64,000 nt of DNA from Paralvinella palmiformis. Taxonomy: Eukaryota > Annelida > Polychaeta > Terebellida > Alvinellidae. This document shows positions 34,628-45,911 of the stretch, piece by piece. The notes beneath the pieces are model-generated. The model made no database searches. It saw only the letters and a list, made by a program, of their open reading frames with translations, and was not told the origin of the DNA. The stretch covers positions 653,501-717,500 of the forward strand of contig JAODUP010000148.1 in assembly GCA_025642065.1 (NCBI GenBank), read 5' to 3'. Every line of letters starts with the position of its first letter. The first letter of the stretch is position 1. The translations under genes were made by a program, and so were the position numbers.

Positions 34628-35506
34628 CTGCCACATTTGGTCGAAAAAGAATTTCGTCGTATGGACATTTCATCAAAATTGAATTTAAATTTGCGACAGT
34701 TGGTCGAAAATATATGTTTTAGTGTTATAATACATTTTCAATGTGACGTATAATCCCGACGGGCCGGGTAGTTGTTGTAGTTTTTATATGATGGATGTAA
34801 ATGAAAAATGTACAATAAAAAATTACCAAACCAACCATTAGGAAATATTCCAATTGCTAAATGGTAATGAAGTAGCGGTTTAACACCGTTACCGTCTTCC
34901 AATAGAAAAGCTAGTGACAATGCTAATTGATTGGATATCTTCAAAGAGGTCGATGCTTTAGAAGTATCGGTGATGAGGCAATAACGAGCAGATTTGGATT
35001 TGAGATTATTGGGGTCACTATTAAGTGTTCTTTTGTTGTTGATGTTGATTACTCATATTTGTTATTCTAGAATGAAAATTGCAGAACAATCTAATGGCAA
35101 TTTAATATTATCTATAATTTCCTTTATGAGTAGCCTTTCGTAAGTGTATCCCCACAACCATCAGTAACATCAGGCACATCGTCGACTCCCTCGCTACCCG
35201 GACACCTGAAGACTACTTGCTAGATCTTGCCCACGGAGTTCGATTCGAGTAATTGATTTAATTGGATTTTATTATCTGTGTGTTTTGGTTTGTTTGTATA
35301 TCTTGTCATATTGTCATATCATTGGGTGCCATATTCTCTCAAAATAAACTCTTCGTAACTCAATATACATGATGTACTATGTGAAATTGTGCTCTTTTTA
35401 TATAATGCGTAAATATTTATTTTCGACCAGATGTCGGAATAAGGAAAATCCCTTTCTGCGACTTGACGCAACTCCAAAATTAGTTTTCTTTCGACGAAAT
35501 GTCGTG
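34628..35506. mobile_element. Foldback-like element with inverted GACATTTGGTCGAAA motifs
   Basis: Left arm 34628-34718 has three copies of a GACATTTGGTCGAAA-like motif. The reverse complement of 35506-35410 carries it twice (CGACATTTCGTCGAAA, GACATCTGGTCGAAA) with similar spacing to TAAAT sequence. Inside, 35162-35250 is open on the plus strand (RHIVDSLATRTPEDYLLDLA), and AATAAA occurs at about 35343. No known transposase is recognised. Confidence 0.45.
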
Positions 35507-36165
35507 CACTAATCTGAAGAGTGCTTGATTTTTCATTTCATCTCAATGCCTACCATGTGCACAATTAGTGGTTGTTATACAGGAACATTTGCGTGAAGCA
35601 GGGTTGGCAGGTTTTTATACAGACATTATTAACGCTGTTAATTAATGTTTATTAACATCATGTAAAAAACTTTCTTTTTACAGTGTTTTACACTGACTTG
35701 TGAAAAATTATAGTACAATAATAACAATATTTACTACAGCATGTAATATATAAACAGCAATTGAGTTAACAGACTAATCCCCATTATGATAAACCAATAT
35801 CCAGATTACCTGACCCCCTCACTGACTCCTTAATTATATTTGGCCTGTGGGTTATTACTACTTGTATATACTGCAGTTAATCTACTAGTCTCAGAATAAA
35901 CTGCTATCCAACGTTGATACATACATGTATTGTGATGTTGTTAACATGTAGCTTCATTTCCCAGGAGGCATATCATGGTGTGAAAGTGTGACTTCATTTC
36001 CCTCGACCACGTATTTATTTAATTCAACCTCCATAAATAATCGTATTATATTTGTTATATCTTATATGGGGTTTTTCCCCATAAGTTTATGTACAATGGT
36101 TTTGAACAGGCTTTAAGTATGAAAGAGCGCTTTATAAGTTTGGTATAATAATAATAATAAATGGA

Positions 36166-36402
36166 GTTAGCTCCGGTGACCTAGCGGTTAAGCACCTGGC
36201 ACTTGGTGCCAACTGTCACAGGTTCGATCTCAGTAAGAGGTCGAAACTTTTCCAGAGATTAATTCTCGGCTCACAACATCGTGGGTGGCTGACCACGTTA
36301 AATGGCGCTGTCGTCTACACTGAATTATAAAAAATAATGGGGGTATTGCAGCTCCATCTTTCCGTACTGCTCCCCTGTGAGTGGTGGGGGGAGGAGTTTA
36401 TT
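36166..36402 (+). mobile_element. SINE family 2, 3'-deleted copy
   Basis: Starts GAGTTAGCTCCGGTGACCTA with A box GACCTAGCGGTTAAG and B box GGTTCGATC. Shares the body ACCACGTTAAATGGCGCTG with the copies at 39142 and 62205, but lacks part of the middle and its end. Confidence 0.85.
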
Positions 36403-36411
36403 AAATGGTAA

Positions 36412-37033
36412 ACAGACAATTCCCCAACTCGGACAATTCCCCACTCGGACAATTCCCCACTCGGACAATTCCCCACTTCACGAATTAGTATTTTTTATTA
36501 AACTTTAAACAACAATAATGTTCATTAGTATTGACATATCAAACTGCTTGATTTACTTAAATCTTACACAATGGCCAATGCCCTTAAGTACGTCTGGGAC
36601 AGTCTCCCATCTAACATTCTTTTGGGCGTATTTCTTGGTGTACACATAGCCTTCATGTACTAGCTTCAAACCACCATGTTGGTTTTTTATGATCTCCATG
36701 GTTGAATATATGTGTAGCATGTATTGAGAAATATCTATCTGAGAATAAGTGATGAACCAGGTATACTGGCCTCTTTATAAAGACCCCATCTTGTGTGCAA
36801 CTGGCAATTACATAGAAGCCATCTTGTCATGGCTTCGTGTGCAATTGGAAAATAGTTAGAACCCACCTTGTTGTGGCTTCTTTGTGCACCAAGATCAATA
36901 ATACTCTGATAAACATGTAAAAGACACGTAAAAAAGTAAGAGTGGGGAATTATCCAAAATTATCTTTATGGGGTAGGAAATTGTCCGAGTGGGGAACTGT
37001 CCAGTTGGGAATTGTCTGAGTGGGTAATTGTCC
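36412..37033. mobile_element. MULE-like element with terminal sub-repeats
   Basis: Left arm 36412-36477 has four tandem copies of CTCGGACAATTCCCCA. Right arm 36942-37033 has the same motif in reverse complement with more divergence. Between them a minus-strand ORF resembles a FLYWCH zinc finger, a domain found in animal MULE transposases. The element lies in an AKR relic intron. Confidence 0.5.
36553..36699 (-). pseudogene. FLYWCH-like ORF, 48 codons
   Basis: Reads MEIIKNQHGGLKLVHEGYVY then T-K-K-Y-A-Q-K and VRWETVPDVLKGIGHCV. The opening G-G-x-K-L-x-x-x-G-Y-x-Y and the R-W follow the FLYWCH pattern, but the Cys after Trp is Thr and the next Cys is Gly, so metal binding is lost. Likely a decayed transposase exon. 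Confidence 0.5.
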
Positions 37034-38074
37034 TGGATTCCTATTAAATACATTAAAACATATACAGCAATAGCATATGGGACACGATATATTTTAAAAC
37101 AGATAGCACAATAACATGGCACAGAATACAATGTTCATTACGACAGATATACAGAGATATGACATTCGGATACAATAAACATAATATAATACTTATCGTG
37201 TACAGGGATATTAAAAGGCACGTTCCTAGCATGTCCTTGCAACACCGGGGTTTAATAAAATGTTCACTGAATAACAGCATACGTAAAGAATCGACTATAC
37301 CACTGTTGAAAACTTGATCAGGTCTATCATGATCAGATCTAATGATCGCTTTGATACATACCTGAATGTTAGCTTATATTGTAGAAACTTTGAAATGATA
37401 CTGTGATTATTATTTGACATCCAGCCTTTAGTCATGTATAAAGATGGAAGGCCACAACATTCCATATGGGCGCCTTTTGTTACAATTATGGAAATATTTA
37501 CACTAAAGTGCGCGATCATTTCGGCAAAACTTTTAAATTTAAGATGGGATTCTGCTGTAGGATTCTTAAAGGCAGAGTTGAATAAGACTATTCGCTGTTT
37601 AAATGGCCAATATTCACTTTGTGTGCTAAAGAATGATAAATGACATTATTTTGCTATATTCCCAGTATTTGTGTACGAATTGCATTTGGGTCAAATACTG
37701 AGTACAAATTAATGTGTTTGAAATTCTTGAGTAAAGACACTATCGAATAAATGTGTTTAATGATATGCAGTAGGACTGGTACAATTTGCTTATAATGATT
37801 GAGTTTTTTAATACATTTTTGACGATTTTTACAGTAATTTACAGTGTTTTATGGTTATTATAAAAATTACAATGTAATGTAAAAAAATTGGTTTTTACAG
37901 TAAAAAAACCCAACCCTGGCATGAAGTCCACTCAATATTCATTCCATCTTGTGTCTGTTAGTTAATTAGCAAACTGTGATGAGGAATGGGTGATTGCTAA
38001 TATCGAACCAAAATTTAATCTATCTATGTATTTGCCACGAACATAACTGGCTGTTGTCGTCTCTGATTGGTCAG

Positions 38075-38184
38075 ATCGAGTGTCAAGTGTATCTACAGCA
38101 GAAGGAGATGAGAGAGTTCTGTTCAGTACACGGCATATCTGTCACTGGCTTCTGTTCACTCGGAAGTCTGGGATATCTGACAAG
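38075..38184 (+). pseudogene. AKR relic exon, intact
   Basis: Acceptor ATTGGTCAG. Reads IECQVYLQQKEMREFCSVHG then ISVTGFCSLGS, aligning with V-E-C-H-P-Y-L ... V-T-A-Y-S-P-L-G-S. Ends phase 2 at AAG|GTATGA. The Pro of S-P-L-G is lost. Confidence 0.88.
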
Positions 38185-38558
38185 GTATGAAGACATATTA
38201 TTAAAATAGGTTGTGTGTAATTTTACAATATTGGTCGAAATTTTAGCCCTAAAGGTAGGCCACTCCTTTGAGTATGAAGAACTGGCTCGACCTTGCAGTG
38301 TTGTTAATAATGTTATCGTATATATGTGTTTGGATATCCAGGGCCCACACTGGCTGGCTGGGTTGACCTCCAGGAGCTGCATCCTTCATGGGGCAGCCTC
38401 AAGTAATGACTTTTATATAAATTAGTGACCAGACATAGAATCAATTCCATTTTGTCAGTTCCAATTCCACTCAATTCCATTTGGTAAATTCCACATTCAA
38501 AATGATCAATTCCAATTCCGTTTTTTACCGACTTCTTTTACCGACTACTTTTTACCAT

Positions 38559-38632
38559 GAGTAGGTACTCTGAGTACCTACTCCAAGTACCTACTTGGAA
38601 TACCTACTCAGAGTAGTTTATATTCCAAGTAG
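38559..38632. repeat. Palindrome cluster of GAGTAGGTACTC units
   Basis: 38559-38583 is a near-perfect 25-bp palindrome. Further arms CTACTTGGAATACCTACT follow to 38632, so the stretch could form a cruciform. Confidence 0.7.
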
Positions 38633-38844
38633 GATTGTCATGGGAGAAATGTTTCTGAATTGAAAAATTAAATGGTAAATTAATTGGTAGATTTATTTTT
38701 GTGTGGGAAACTTTTTGATTTGACCCCATGTCTGTTAGTGACATAGACTGGCGATGTCTGTGTTGAAGATTCTTAATTACAATTGAGCTTTGTTGATAAA
38801 CTTAGCTTTATCTGATGGTTGGCTTTTGATCAATTGATTGACAG

Positions 38845-38920
38845 GATATCGAATGATATAGTGTTGAGTGAGCCCACTGTAGTAGAGATGAGTACGCGGT
38901 ACCACAAGTCACCGGCGCAG
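38845..38920 (+). pseudogene. AKR relic exon, intact
   Basis: Joins the previous exon in phase and reads ISNDIVLSEPTVVEMSTRYH then K-S-P-A-Q at donor CAG|GTATGT. It matches the helix before the V-L-L-R-W strand. Confidence 0.85.
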
Positions 38921-39133
38921 GTATGTATGATTGACAGCAGCGTTCGTTGATTATGTGAAACGATGCATGGATATGATTGGCTGCTTTAAAAAGCTATTCA
39001 ATAACGATTTGTTCTCGGCGAAGAAGTGGCCCTCTGACAATCTGTTGTCAATTGATGTATATCAAGTGGTTTATAAACCTGACGTCACCAAGTGATCGCT
39101 GTGATAAATAATATACGCTGTACGTACACTATG

Positions 39134-39468
39134 TTTTTTTGTTGTTCGGGGAGAATGCCTAGGATTTCGCTTATTCAGCACAGCCTCTATGTTGGAGGGG
39201 TTGAGAAATCTCTCCCCCACCACTTACAGGGGAAGAGTACGGAAAGATGGTCACTGGAGTGTCTTACGTCCTCAGGGGATCTTTAACGTCCCCCTTTATT
39301 TTTTTAATAATTCAGTGGAGACGGCAGCGCCATTTAACGTGGTCAGCCGCCCACGATATTGTGAGCCGGGAAATTAATCTCTGGAAAATTTTGACCTTTT
39401 GCTGAGATCGAACCTCTGACCCTTGGCGCCGAGTGCTTAACCGCTAGGCCACCGGAGCTCACTGTAAT
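39134..39468 (-). mobile_element. SINE family 2 copy with target duplication
   Basis: Near full-length minus-strand copy (A box GGCCTAGCGGTTAAG, B box GGTTCGATC). GTACACTATG occurs on both sides at 39124-39133 and 39469-39478, as expected for LINE-driven insertion. It lies in an AKR relic intron. Confidence 0.88.
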
Positions 39469-39532
39469 GTACACTATGTGATGATTTTTTTTAATTATAA
39501 AGACGAGAAGGCTCTCTCTCTCTCTCTCTCTC

Positions 39533-39536
<4 letters not shown>

Positions 39537-39587
<51 letters not shown>
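39537..39587. repeat. (TA)n-(GT)n microsatellite
   Basis: A TA run followed by GT units, preceded by a (CT)n at 39512-39532. Confidence 0.9.
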
Positions 39588-40161
39588 TATAAAATTGACT
39601 GATTCAGAACACCAAGACCAAACAAATTCAGTACTTGGACCGATACACTGATAATACATCTCCGTCACTCTTCAGTCTGTGGTGTGTAAAGCCCATTCAC
39701 CTTTTATTCCGGTAGGTGGTAACGCCGACACCCTTTCCATAACATATTATTCAGGTGCATATAGCTTGTGAGTGCACGGAAACGCGGGCCTGTGGATAAT
39801 ATAGAAGCGGATGTCTAAGTATTGTTAGCTGTGTTGACGGTTTTAAACCGGAGTGGTTCCAACAATGAAGGCCAAAATACGGAACTGTCTACAACGTACC
39901 TGTATTGATTTCTCTATTTAATAATGTATTGAAGTGGCATACCCCCAGTATCGAATCTTTGTCGCTCTGCCGGCATATCTGAGGGATGTTTCATCTTTCG
40001 TTTCAGCCTACTACTGTCCGCCCGGGGTTGTTCGGTTCATCGATCTTATCACATGCCCAAATGGCGGGCATGACGCTGGAATCGTGAAGCACGTACCTAT
40101 TCCTGACGGGTTTAAAATGGTGTTTTCCCTTTTCGGGTTCTCCTTGCCTTTTTAATGCAAG

Positions 40162-40215
40162 AGGGAGTAGTTGTGATACCCAAAAATCAGTACCTTAGCC
40201 AGATTAAAGGAGAAT
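40162..40215 (+). pseudogene. AKR relic exon, frameshifted
   Basis: After a pyrimidine-rich tract and TGCAAG it reads GVVVIPKNQYLSQIK, the coenzyme-binding I-P-K-S segment with Ser changed to Asn. One extra G then shifts the frame before E-N-M-Q-L-E-D. Confidence 0.6.
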
Positions 40216-40403
40216 ATGCAGCTGGAGGACTTTTGCCATAATTGACTCTAAAAATAAAGACAACAAACGTCGAAGTGAAGTTTTTTTATTTTCTTCATTT
40301 GCCAGAAGAATGTTTCAGAATAAACTTGAACTGGCCAAGAAGCGGCACATTTCAGATTTCGAGTTAGCGATGATTTAATTTTTGTCACTTATACATATAA
40401 CAG

Positions 40404-40493
40404 TCCGCGTATATGAAACTGGGTGAGGAAGACATGGAGAAACTGAGAAGATTAGATAGAGAATGCTGGTATTACACATTTAAAAAGATGTAA
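40404..40493 (+). pseudogene. AKR relic terminal exon with stop
   Basis: After ATATAACAG, thirty codons read YMKLGEEDMEKLRRLDREC and end K-K-M-stop, matching the L-x-x-E-D-M-x-x-L-x-x-L-D-R tail. Confidence 0.8.
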
Positions 40494-40524
40494 GTTGAAA
40501 TAAGACTATAGAAAATAAACTAAT

Positions 40525-40561
<37 letters not shown>

Positions 40562-41011
40562 TGTTATGTATTTATTTAACCTCTTGAGTTTGGGTTTATA
40601 AATTAAAAACTAAAGCACTTATTTAAAAATCATCAAACAAATCGTTTCCCACGTAAATTAGCTGATCAACAAAGCATGATGTAAACATAATCACATACAC
40701 GAACATAATTATGAAGTTGAGGCAATTTAAATTGTTTCTAAGTCTTCGGCCTTACAGTCAAAAACTGCCCGTGAAAGGCGATCAAAGGAATATTGTAACT
40801 ATAATATTTATTTCAATATTTTATTAGGATTGGGATTGTTTTCTTACGTTGACGATATGTTTCAAACATAGACTGCACGCTATAATTAACACTGGGAGTG
40901 AAGTCTCTTTGTGTTATAAAGTAGACTTTGTCTCTGTTAACTTTGTAAAACGGTTGAAAATTATTAATGAATGTGTTCACTCATGCAATGTCACTTTTAT
41001 GACACTGAAAG

Positions 41012-41012
<1 letters not shown>

Positions 41013-41098
<86 letters not shown>

Positions 41099-41114
41099 TT
41101 TATATATATATATA
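41013..41114. repeat. (TA)n microsatellite, interrupted
   Basis: Three TA blocks split by CTGTATA and GTTTTTA. It directly precedes one copy of the dispersed 150-bp repeat. Confidence 0.93.
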
Positions 41115-41247
41115 AGTTCCATCAACATAAGTTGTTGATAACAACATGACCCACGACCGTGTCGGGGGGGGGGTGTGGGTGGGTGGAGCACCATATTTAT
41201 GTTTGTCGTATACGCTTAGTCGTTAATAAACATATAGGCCATACACA
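41115..41247 (+). repeat. Dispersed repeat, copy A
   Basis: GTTCCATCAACATAAGTTGT, a poly-G run after ACCGTGTC, then ATATTTATGTTTGTCGTATA and GTCGTTAATAAACATA. It shares nearly all of this with copy B at 45032 in the same orientation. (TA)n lies on both sides. Confidence 0.85.
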
Positions 41248-42223
41248 AATGAACACAGACACAATATACATATATATATATATATATACTGATATACGAT
41301 GCCTTTTTCCAGATTCTACGGCCATCCACCCCATCCCCTTGATGAGTAAATGGCCTCGGGAGCTTCGCCAATTATCGCCAAACGAAATCAACAAATAAAA
41401 CATTAGTGTTTTAATATTCCAACGTGCGCCGAACACGCTTCAGCGTGTACGGGCAAGTATCGGCAAAACACGGCACTGGGCCTTTATTAGACTTGGAACA
41501 TATACGATTACGTTAACAGCAACAATAACAACAACAACAACAACAACAAGAGAGGAATATACCGAATAACATTGTTAAGAGCTGGTTGCTATTATTGTAT
41601 CAGCCATCGCTATCCTTCTCGGATAGACTCGGGGGGGGGGGCGGTTCAATCGTGTCGAAAACACAACGCGGACGTCACAGGCAATATAGCCACGATAAAC
41701 GAAGTGGCCACACTCGGATGTGGAGATATGTCGATGTTAGCACGACAGCATACCGGTGGGAGAGCGATGACCTTCTTCTTCGGCGGTTGACGTCTTCTCT
41801 AAACGCGGCTGCCTTCTTCTCTACGTGGCGTGTGGCCGCGACAACTCGCTTCGAGCGGAGAAACAATTCGGAAACGAAACTGCTCGCTTCTGTCGCCGTT
41901 TTGCTTCGCCCAGAGCTACGGAGCTCAAACTGCTATATAATATATAATGCATCATACAGCCTGCCACCGACTACTCCGCTCGCTCGCCAATACACGATCA
42001 TATACGGCCCAGTATTACAGATGACTAGGCCTTTGTCCACGAACCACGATTTAAAATCCAATTACGGATTTCTATGACACACCCTCTAAACCTACTGTTA
42101 GAGATCGATATGCGCCTATATCTGTCTACTACCCGCAATTGGAGACTAATATACTCCTATCCACTATCTGCTGCTAGAGAGATTGATATACGCCTATCTG
42201 TGACCTGCTATTATAGACCGATA

Positions 42224-42261
<38 letters not shown>

Positions 42262-42264
42262 CTT

Positions 42265-42445
42265 GGGCCTCCATGGTCTAACTAGTAGCGCGATTGGCCA
42301 CATATGTATAGCACCTGGGTTGAAACCTCGGCCAGGCTATGTCAGAAAGGTGTTTCTTCTTTTACTTCGCCTCATTACCTTTGGATGTCGCTCGGCCCAC
42401 TTAGCCTAACTTGTGCACAAAGATGGCCGTAAAACAGCAACGTTT
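42265..42445 (+). mobile_element. SINE family 1 copy
   Basis: Plus-strand copy with diverged A box (ATGGTCTAACTAG) and B box (GGTTGAAACC). Body TTACTTCGCCTCATTACCTT is well kept. It directly follows a (TA)n tract. Confidence 0.82.
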
Positions 42446-42633
42446 ACGTTTACGACCAGCTATTAGAAACCGATATGCGCCTATCTACGGCCTGCTATTA
42501 CTAAAACCGACTAGCCACCCGTCGTTTACCAATCATCATACGCCTATCTACGATTACCAACCCGTATAAGTCTATCTACGTTCTATTATTACCTGTCTGT
42601 AATTATTAATCGATATACGCCTATGCAGGTTCT

Positions 42634-42830
42634 GGGCGCCGCGGTAGTCTAACGGTAGCGTGTTGGACTACAGATCACTATCACCCGTGTTCGAATCTCG
42701 GCGTGGGCATATCTGACGGTTGTTTCGTTTTTTACTTCGCCTCATTACCTTCGGAGGTCGCTCGGCCTATTTAGCCTGCCTTGCGCACAAAAGTGGCCAT
42801 AAAAACATCAATCATCATCATCCTATGGCA
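42634..42830 (+). mobile_element. SINE family 1 copy, full length
   Basis: A box TAGTCTAACGGTAGCG, B box GTTCGAATC, body with TCGCTCGGCC, and a CATCAATCATCATCATC tail. Only about 190 bp downstream of the preceding copy. Confidence 0.92.
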
Positions 42831-44535
42831 GGTTCTATTATTATCGACGAGCACATGCGATATTTACGATTATCGACCGATATGTACCGATCTAGGTTCT
42901 ACGATCATCAACCAGTATACACGTATCCACGAATACCAAACAACATACGCATATCTACTGGCTATGGTTATTGGCCAATACATCGTAAAAAGTTCATAAT
43001 ATCTACGATCAATACACCTCACTCTTTTATGACCTGATCTTGATCAGAGATTATCTCATTCACATGACCTAGTATCGTTCACAGATGACCTACTCTTGTT
43101 GACGTATAATATGTTTTGTTTAGTTATTAACGTTGGTTAGAAAACGAGCGTGTCATTAATGACATTGCACACACACACACACACACACACACTTATGTAT
43201 GAGATAGAAAGTGAGGGTGTGAGCGGGCATAAAAGTACATCCTAGTATTATAACAATATGATCTACACACTGATCCAGAAAATGACCAAATGCGAAGAAA
43301 CAAATCCTGAAGGTGGAATTGAGAGAGGTAACTATGGATTATGTCGCTAACGATGATCCGGATCGTGGGGCGTGTCGTATTTCTTTCATCTTGCCGTTTG
43401 ACGAGTTCAACGTAATCATTAACGAGGAGCTAGGCCCTGAGCGTCGCACTTTCCTAAGAAGGACCCCCCCCACACACACACACCCTCATCGTCATATATG
43501 TCTCGCGTTCGTTCACTCATCAGATCCAAATCGGAGGCATTATGAGACAGCAATTCGGACGGCGCCTGGAGGCAAGAACACCATCATCCTGTAATAAGCT
43601 GACAGACGACGGGAAATTCTGTGCCATCGAGGAGGTGAAAAGTTTCCCCTTTTTGCATCCTCGACGTTTTCCTCCTATAATAAATACCTCACTGGTAGCT
43701 CACACAACTCAACATCAGACACGAGGGGGTTTCCGGCGGTTCAGAAGCCGACGAACAAGCTCAAATGGTACGGGTACAATCCACCAAAAATGACAAGATG
43801 GTTATATCTCGTAGACGACTAGGACACGCCCCCAACGTCTTCTGTGAGAAATACTTCGGGTGGTTTTTTCTTCTCTCGGCATCTCTGCGCGCAGCCAAAT
43901 CATTCCGATCTGTCAACAAGGGCGTTGACCTTACTTACACCCCCCCCCCCGCCGCCGACTCCGAGCTCTGGTACTATTGGCTTGCGTTCCTAAAACGAGC
44001 ACATGATCAACATCGACTACAACATGTCAAATATCGGATATGTAAACAGATTGTGACGAGGAAGAAGTTCTAGTCAGTCGAGTATTTATCTGTCTGGAGT
44101 TGACGAAGCGAGCGTATTATAATGTGTTATAATGTGTTATAATGTGTAGGACAGATAATAGGAGTGTTATGGTGGGGAGTACTAACTCGTGATTATGAAA
44201 CACGAGCTAGGACTGGCGACATTTTATTTACTTTGTTAGATATAGTTATATGACGGGGGGGGGGGGGAGGTTCCGGTCTATTTCGCTGGAATCCTTATAC
44301 TCCCAGATGTTGCCTTGAGATATGTATGATTTATGAGAACGAGGTGATGGTTGGCTGAGGACGTACCCTCGACACACCCAGAGGTCTGACGATCTATACG
44401 GGGCTCTGTCTGCTTAGAGTACAGACGCGTGCGCGCGCGTCTACACACGGGCAGTGTGTGTGTGTGTCGGTCGGTCGGTTAATTGTGTTATTAAAAAAAT
44501 TAGGCTAAAGACGGCAAGCTAGGAGTGAGTGAGTG

Positions 44536-44712
44536 ATGATGATGATGATTGATGTTTTACGACCACTTTTGTGCACATGGTAGGCTAAATGGGCCGAGCG
44601 ACCTCCAAAGGTAAAGACGAAACACCCTTCAGATATGCCCACGTCGAGATTCGAACACGGGTGGTAGTGATCTGTGGTCCAACACGCTACCGCTAGACCA
44701 CGGAGGCGCCCG
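44536..44712 (-). mobile_element. SINE family 1 copy with GATG tail
   Basis: Minus strand. The (GATG)n tail at 44536 and the tRNA-like head ending at 44712 are both present. Embedded between two (GAGT)n tracts. Confidence 0.92.
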
Positions 44713-44764
44713 AGTGAGTGAGTGAGTGAGTGAGTGAGTGAGTGAGTGAGTGAGTGAGTGAGTG
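44712..44764. repeat. (GAGT)n microsatellite
   Basis: Thirteen GAGT units directly at the head end of a SINE. Confidence 0.93.
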
Positions 44765-44860
44765 GTCTCACCTGGGACTCTTGGGTGAGTGACTGCTTCC
44801 TAAGGAAATAAGAGATGAGCTCGAAGCATTTTGTTGTTTAGATAAACCATCTGAGAGACC

Positions 44861-44908
<48 letters not shown>

Positions 44909-45031
44909 TGTGAGATGTTTAATCTGTTATATATATAAATGTACATGCGTCTTCCATACAAGGACATGTTACCATAATGTTTTATCACGTGGTTCAAAGA
45001 AGTTACGGCTAAAGAGGATTCCGTATTCCAG

Positions 45032-45184
45032 GTTCCATCAACATAAGTTGTTGATAACGACATGACCCACGACCGTGTCGGGGGGGGGGGGGAGGCGGTG
45101 AGGGGGTAACCTGTAGGGTGGAGCTCCATATTTATGTTTGTCGTATACACCTCGTCGTTAATAAACATACAGGCTATACACACA
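45032..45184 (+). repeat. Dispersed repeat, copy B
   Basis: Homologue of 41115-41247, with a longer G-rich middle (about 20 bp extra). (TA)n follows at 45198. Confidence 0.85.
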
Positions 45185-45194
45185 TACAAGCCAT

Positions 45195-45255
<61 letters not shown>

Positions 45256-45258
<3 letters not shown>

Positions 45259-45401
45259 GGGGCGCCTCCACGGTCTAGCGGTAGCGTGTTGGACCACAGA
45301 TCACTACCACCCGTGTTCGAATCCCGGCGTAGGCATATCTGAAGGTTGTTTCGTCTTTCACTTCGTCTCATTACCGTTGGAAGTCGCTCGGCCCATTTAG
45401 C

Positions 45402-45404
<3 letters not shown>
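45256..45404 (+). mobile_element. SINE family 1 copy, 3'-truncated at a (TA)n
   Basis: Head and body are intact, but the copy stops at TTTAGCATTA where (TA)n starts. A (TA)n(GA)n tract also precedes it. Confidence 0.9.
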
Positions 45405-45446
<42 letters not shown>

Positions 45447-45822
45447 GAGAGAGAGAGAGAGAGAGAGAGAATACGGACACGCTTTGACATGACGTGATTT
45501 AGCTAATTATATTATCTTGATGAAGCCAAGCCCATGATACCTATCTTGAGTGCTATCAGCCGGTGGTCTACCTGTCCAGGTAAACATGACCATAAAATTA
45601 GTGTAGACGTCGGGGCGGGGGGGGGGGGTACTTGAAGCCGGCTAGTTAACTTCATTTTAGTGTCAACATCTGTATCAGCCAACGAGTTGATCTAGATACT
45701 GGTTAGCGACGGGGCTCTTCTATAACCCAGAAGAAAAGAGGACGGCACTGTAAATCTCTCGTCCGGGGTTCGAATGCTTACAACGGCTGTTTTGCCGGAT
45801 AAACAGAGTACCGGCTTACTGG

Positions 45823-45911
45823 CAAGACAAGGACAATTTCAACTCTGTATCCAAGACAAGGACAATTTCAACTCTGTATCCAAGACAAGGACAATTTTAA
45901 CTCTGTATCCA
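45823..45911. repeat. 29-bp tandem triplet
   Basis: Three copies of CAAGACAAGGACAATTTCAA plus CTCTGTATC, almost identical, hence recent. Confidence 0.92.

Larger units (their letters stand above)
30821..40493 (+). pseudogene. Aldo-keto reductase gene, multi-exon relic
   Basis: Exon-like blocks: 30821-30912, 31714-31833, 31951-32033, 34073-34176, 38075-38184, 38845-38920, about 40162-40215, 40404-40493. They follow the order of an aldo-keto reductase barrel: MPVFGLGTM, ELIRRCLQKCLSQLQLS, VDLYLIDAPS, LYPKDASGD, GLTKATGVSNFNVKQLEKI, LQQKEMREFCSVHGISVTGF, VVEMSTRYHKSPAQ, VVVIPK and LGEEDMEKLRRLDREC. Lesions: an in-frame TAA in the second block, frameshifts in the third, fourth and seventh, a deletion in the fourth. 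No exon is visible for the conserved Y-R-H-F-D-T-A/Tyr segment or for V-L-L-R-W. LIHWP reads LIDAP, losing the catalytic His. Splice sites survive, so it is a decayed gene, not a processed copy. Assembly indels could mimic some frameshifts but not the stop and missing parts together. Confidence 0.8.

Noticed and set aside
39934..40155. 73-aa ORF within the AKR relic
   Set aside because: No similarity to the aldo-keto reductase segment expected there (V-L-L-R-W) and no splice sites that join it.
41586..42077. 163-aa plus-strand ORF
   Set aside because: No domain, crosses a poly-G run and (TA)-rich sequence, no splice or polyadenylation context.
42634..42830. tRNA gene call from A and B boxes
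   Set aside because: The head is followed by a conserved SINE body and ATC tail, and the same unit recurs about nine times.
43313..44073. Overlapping plus-strand ORFs in GC-richer sequence
   Set aside because: They cross poly-C and CA runs, switch frame repeatedly and match no family. A relic of a gene is possible but not supported.
44800..45297. 165-aa minus-strand ORF
   Set aside because: Built from two (TA)n tracts, a (GA)n tract and the dispersed repeat; no domain.
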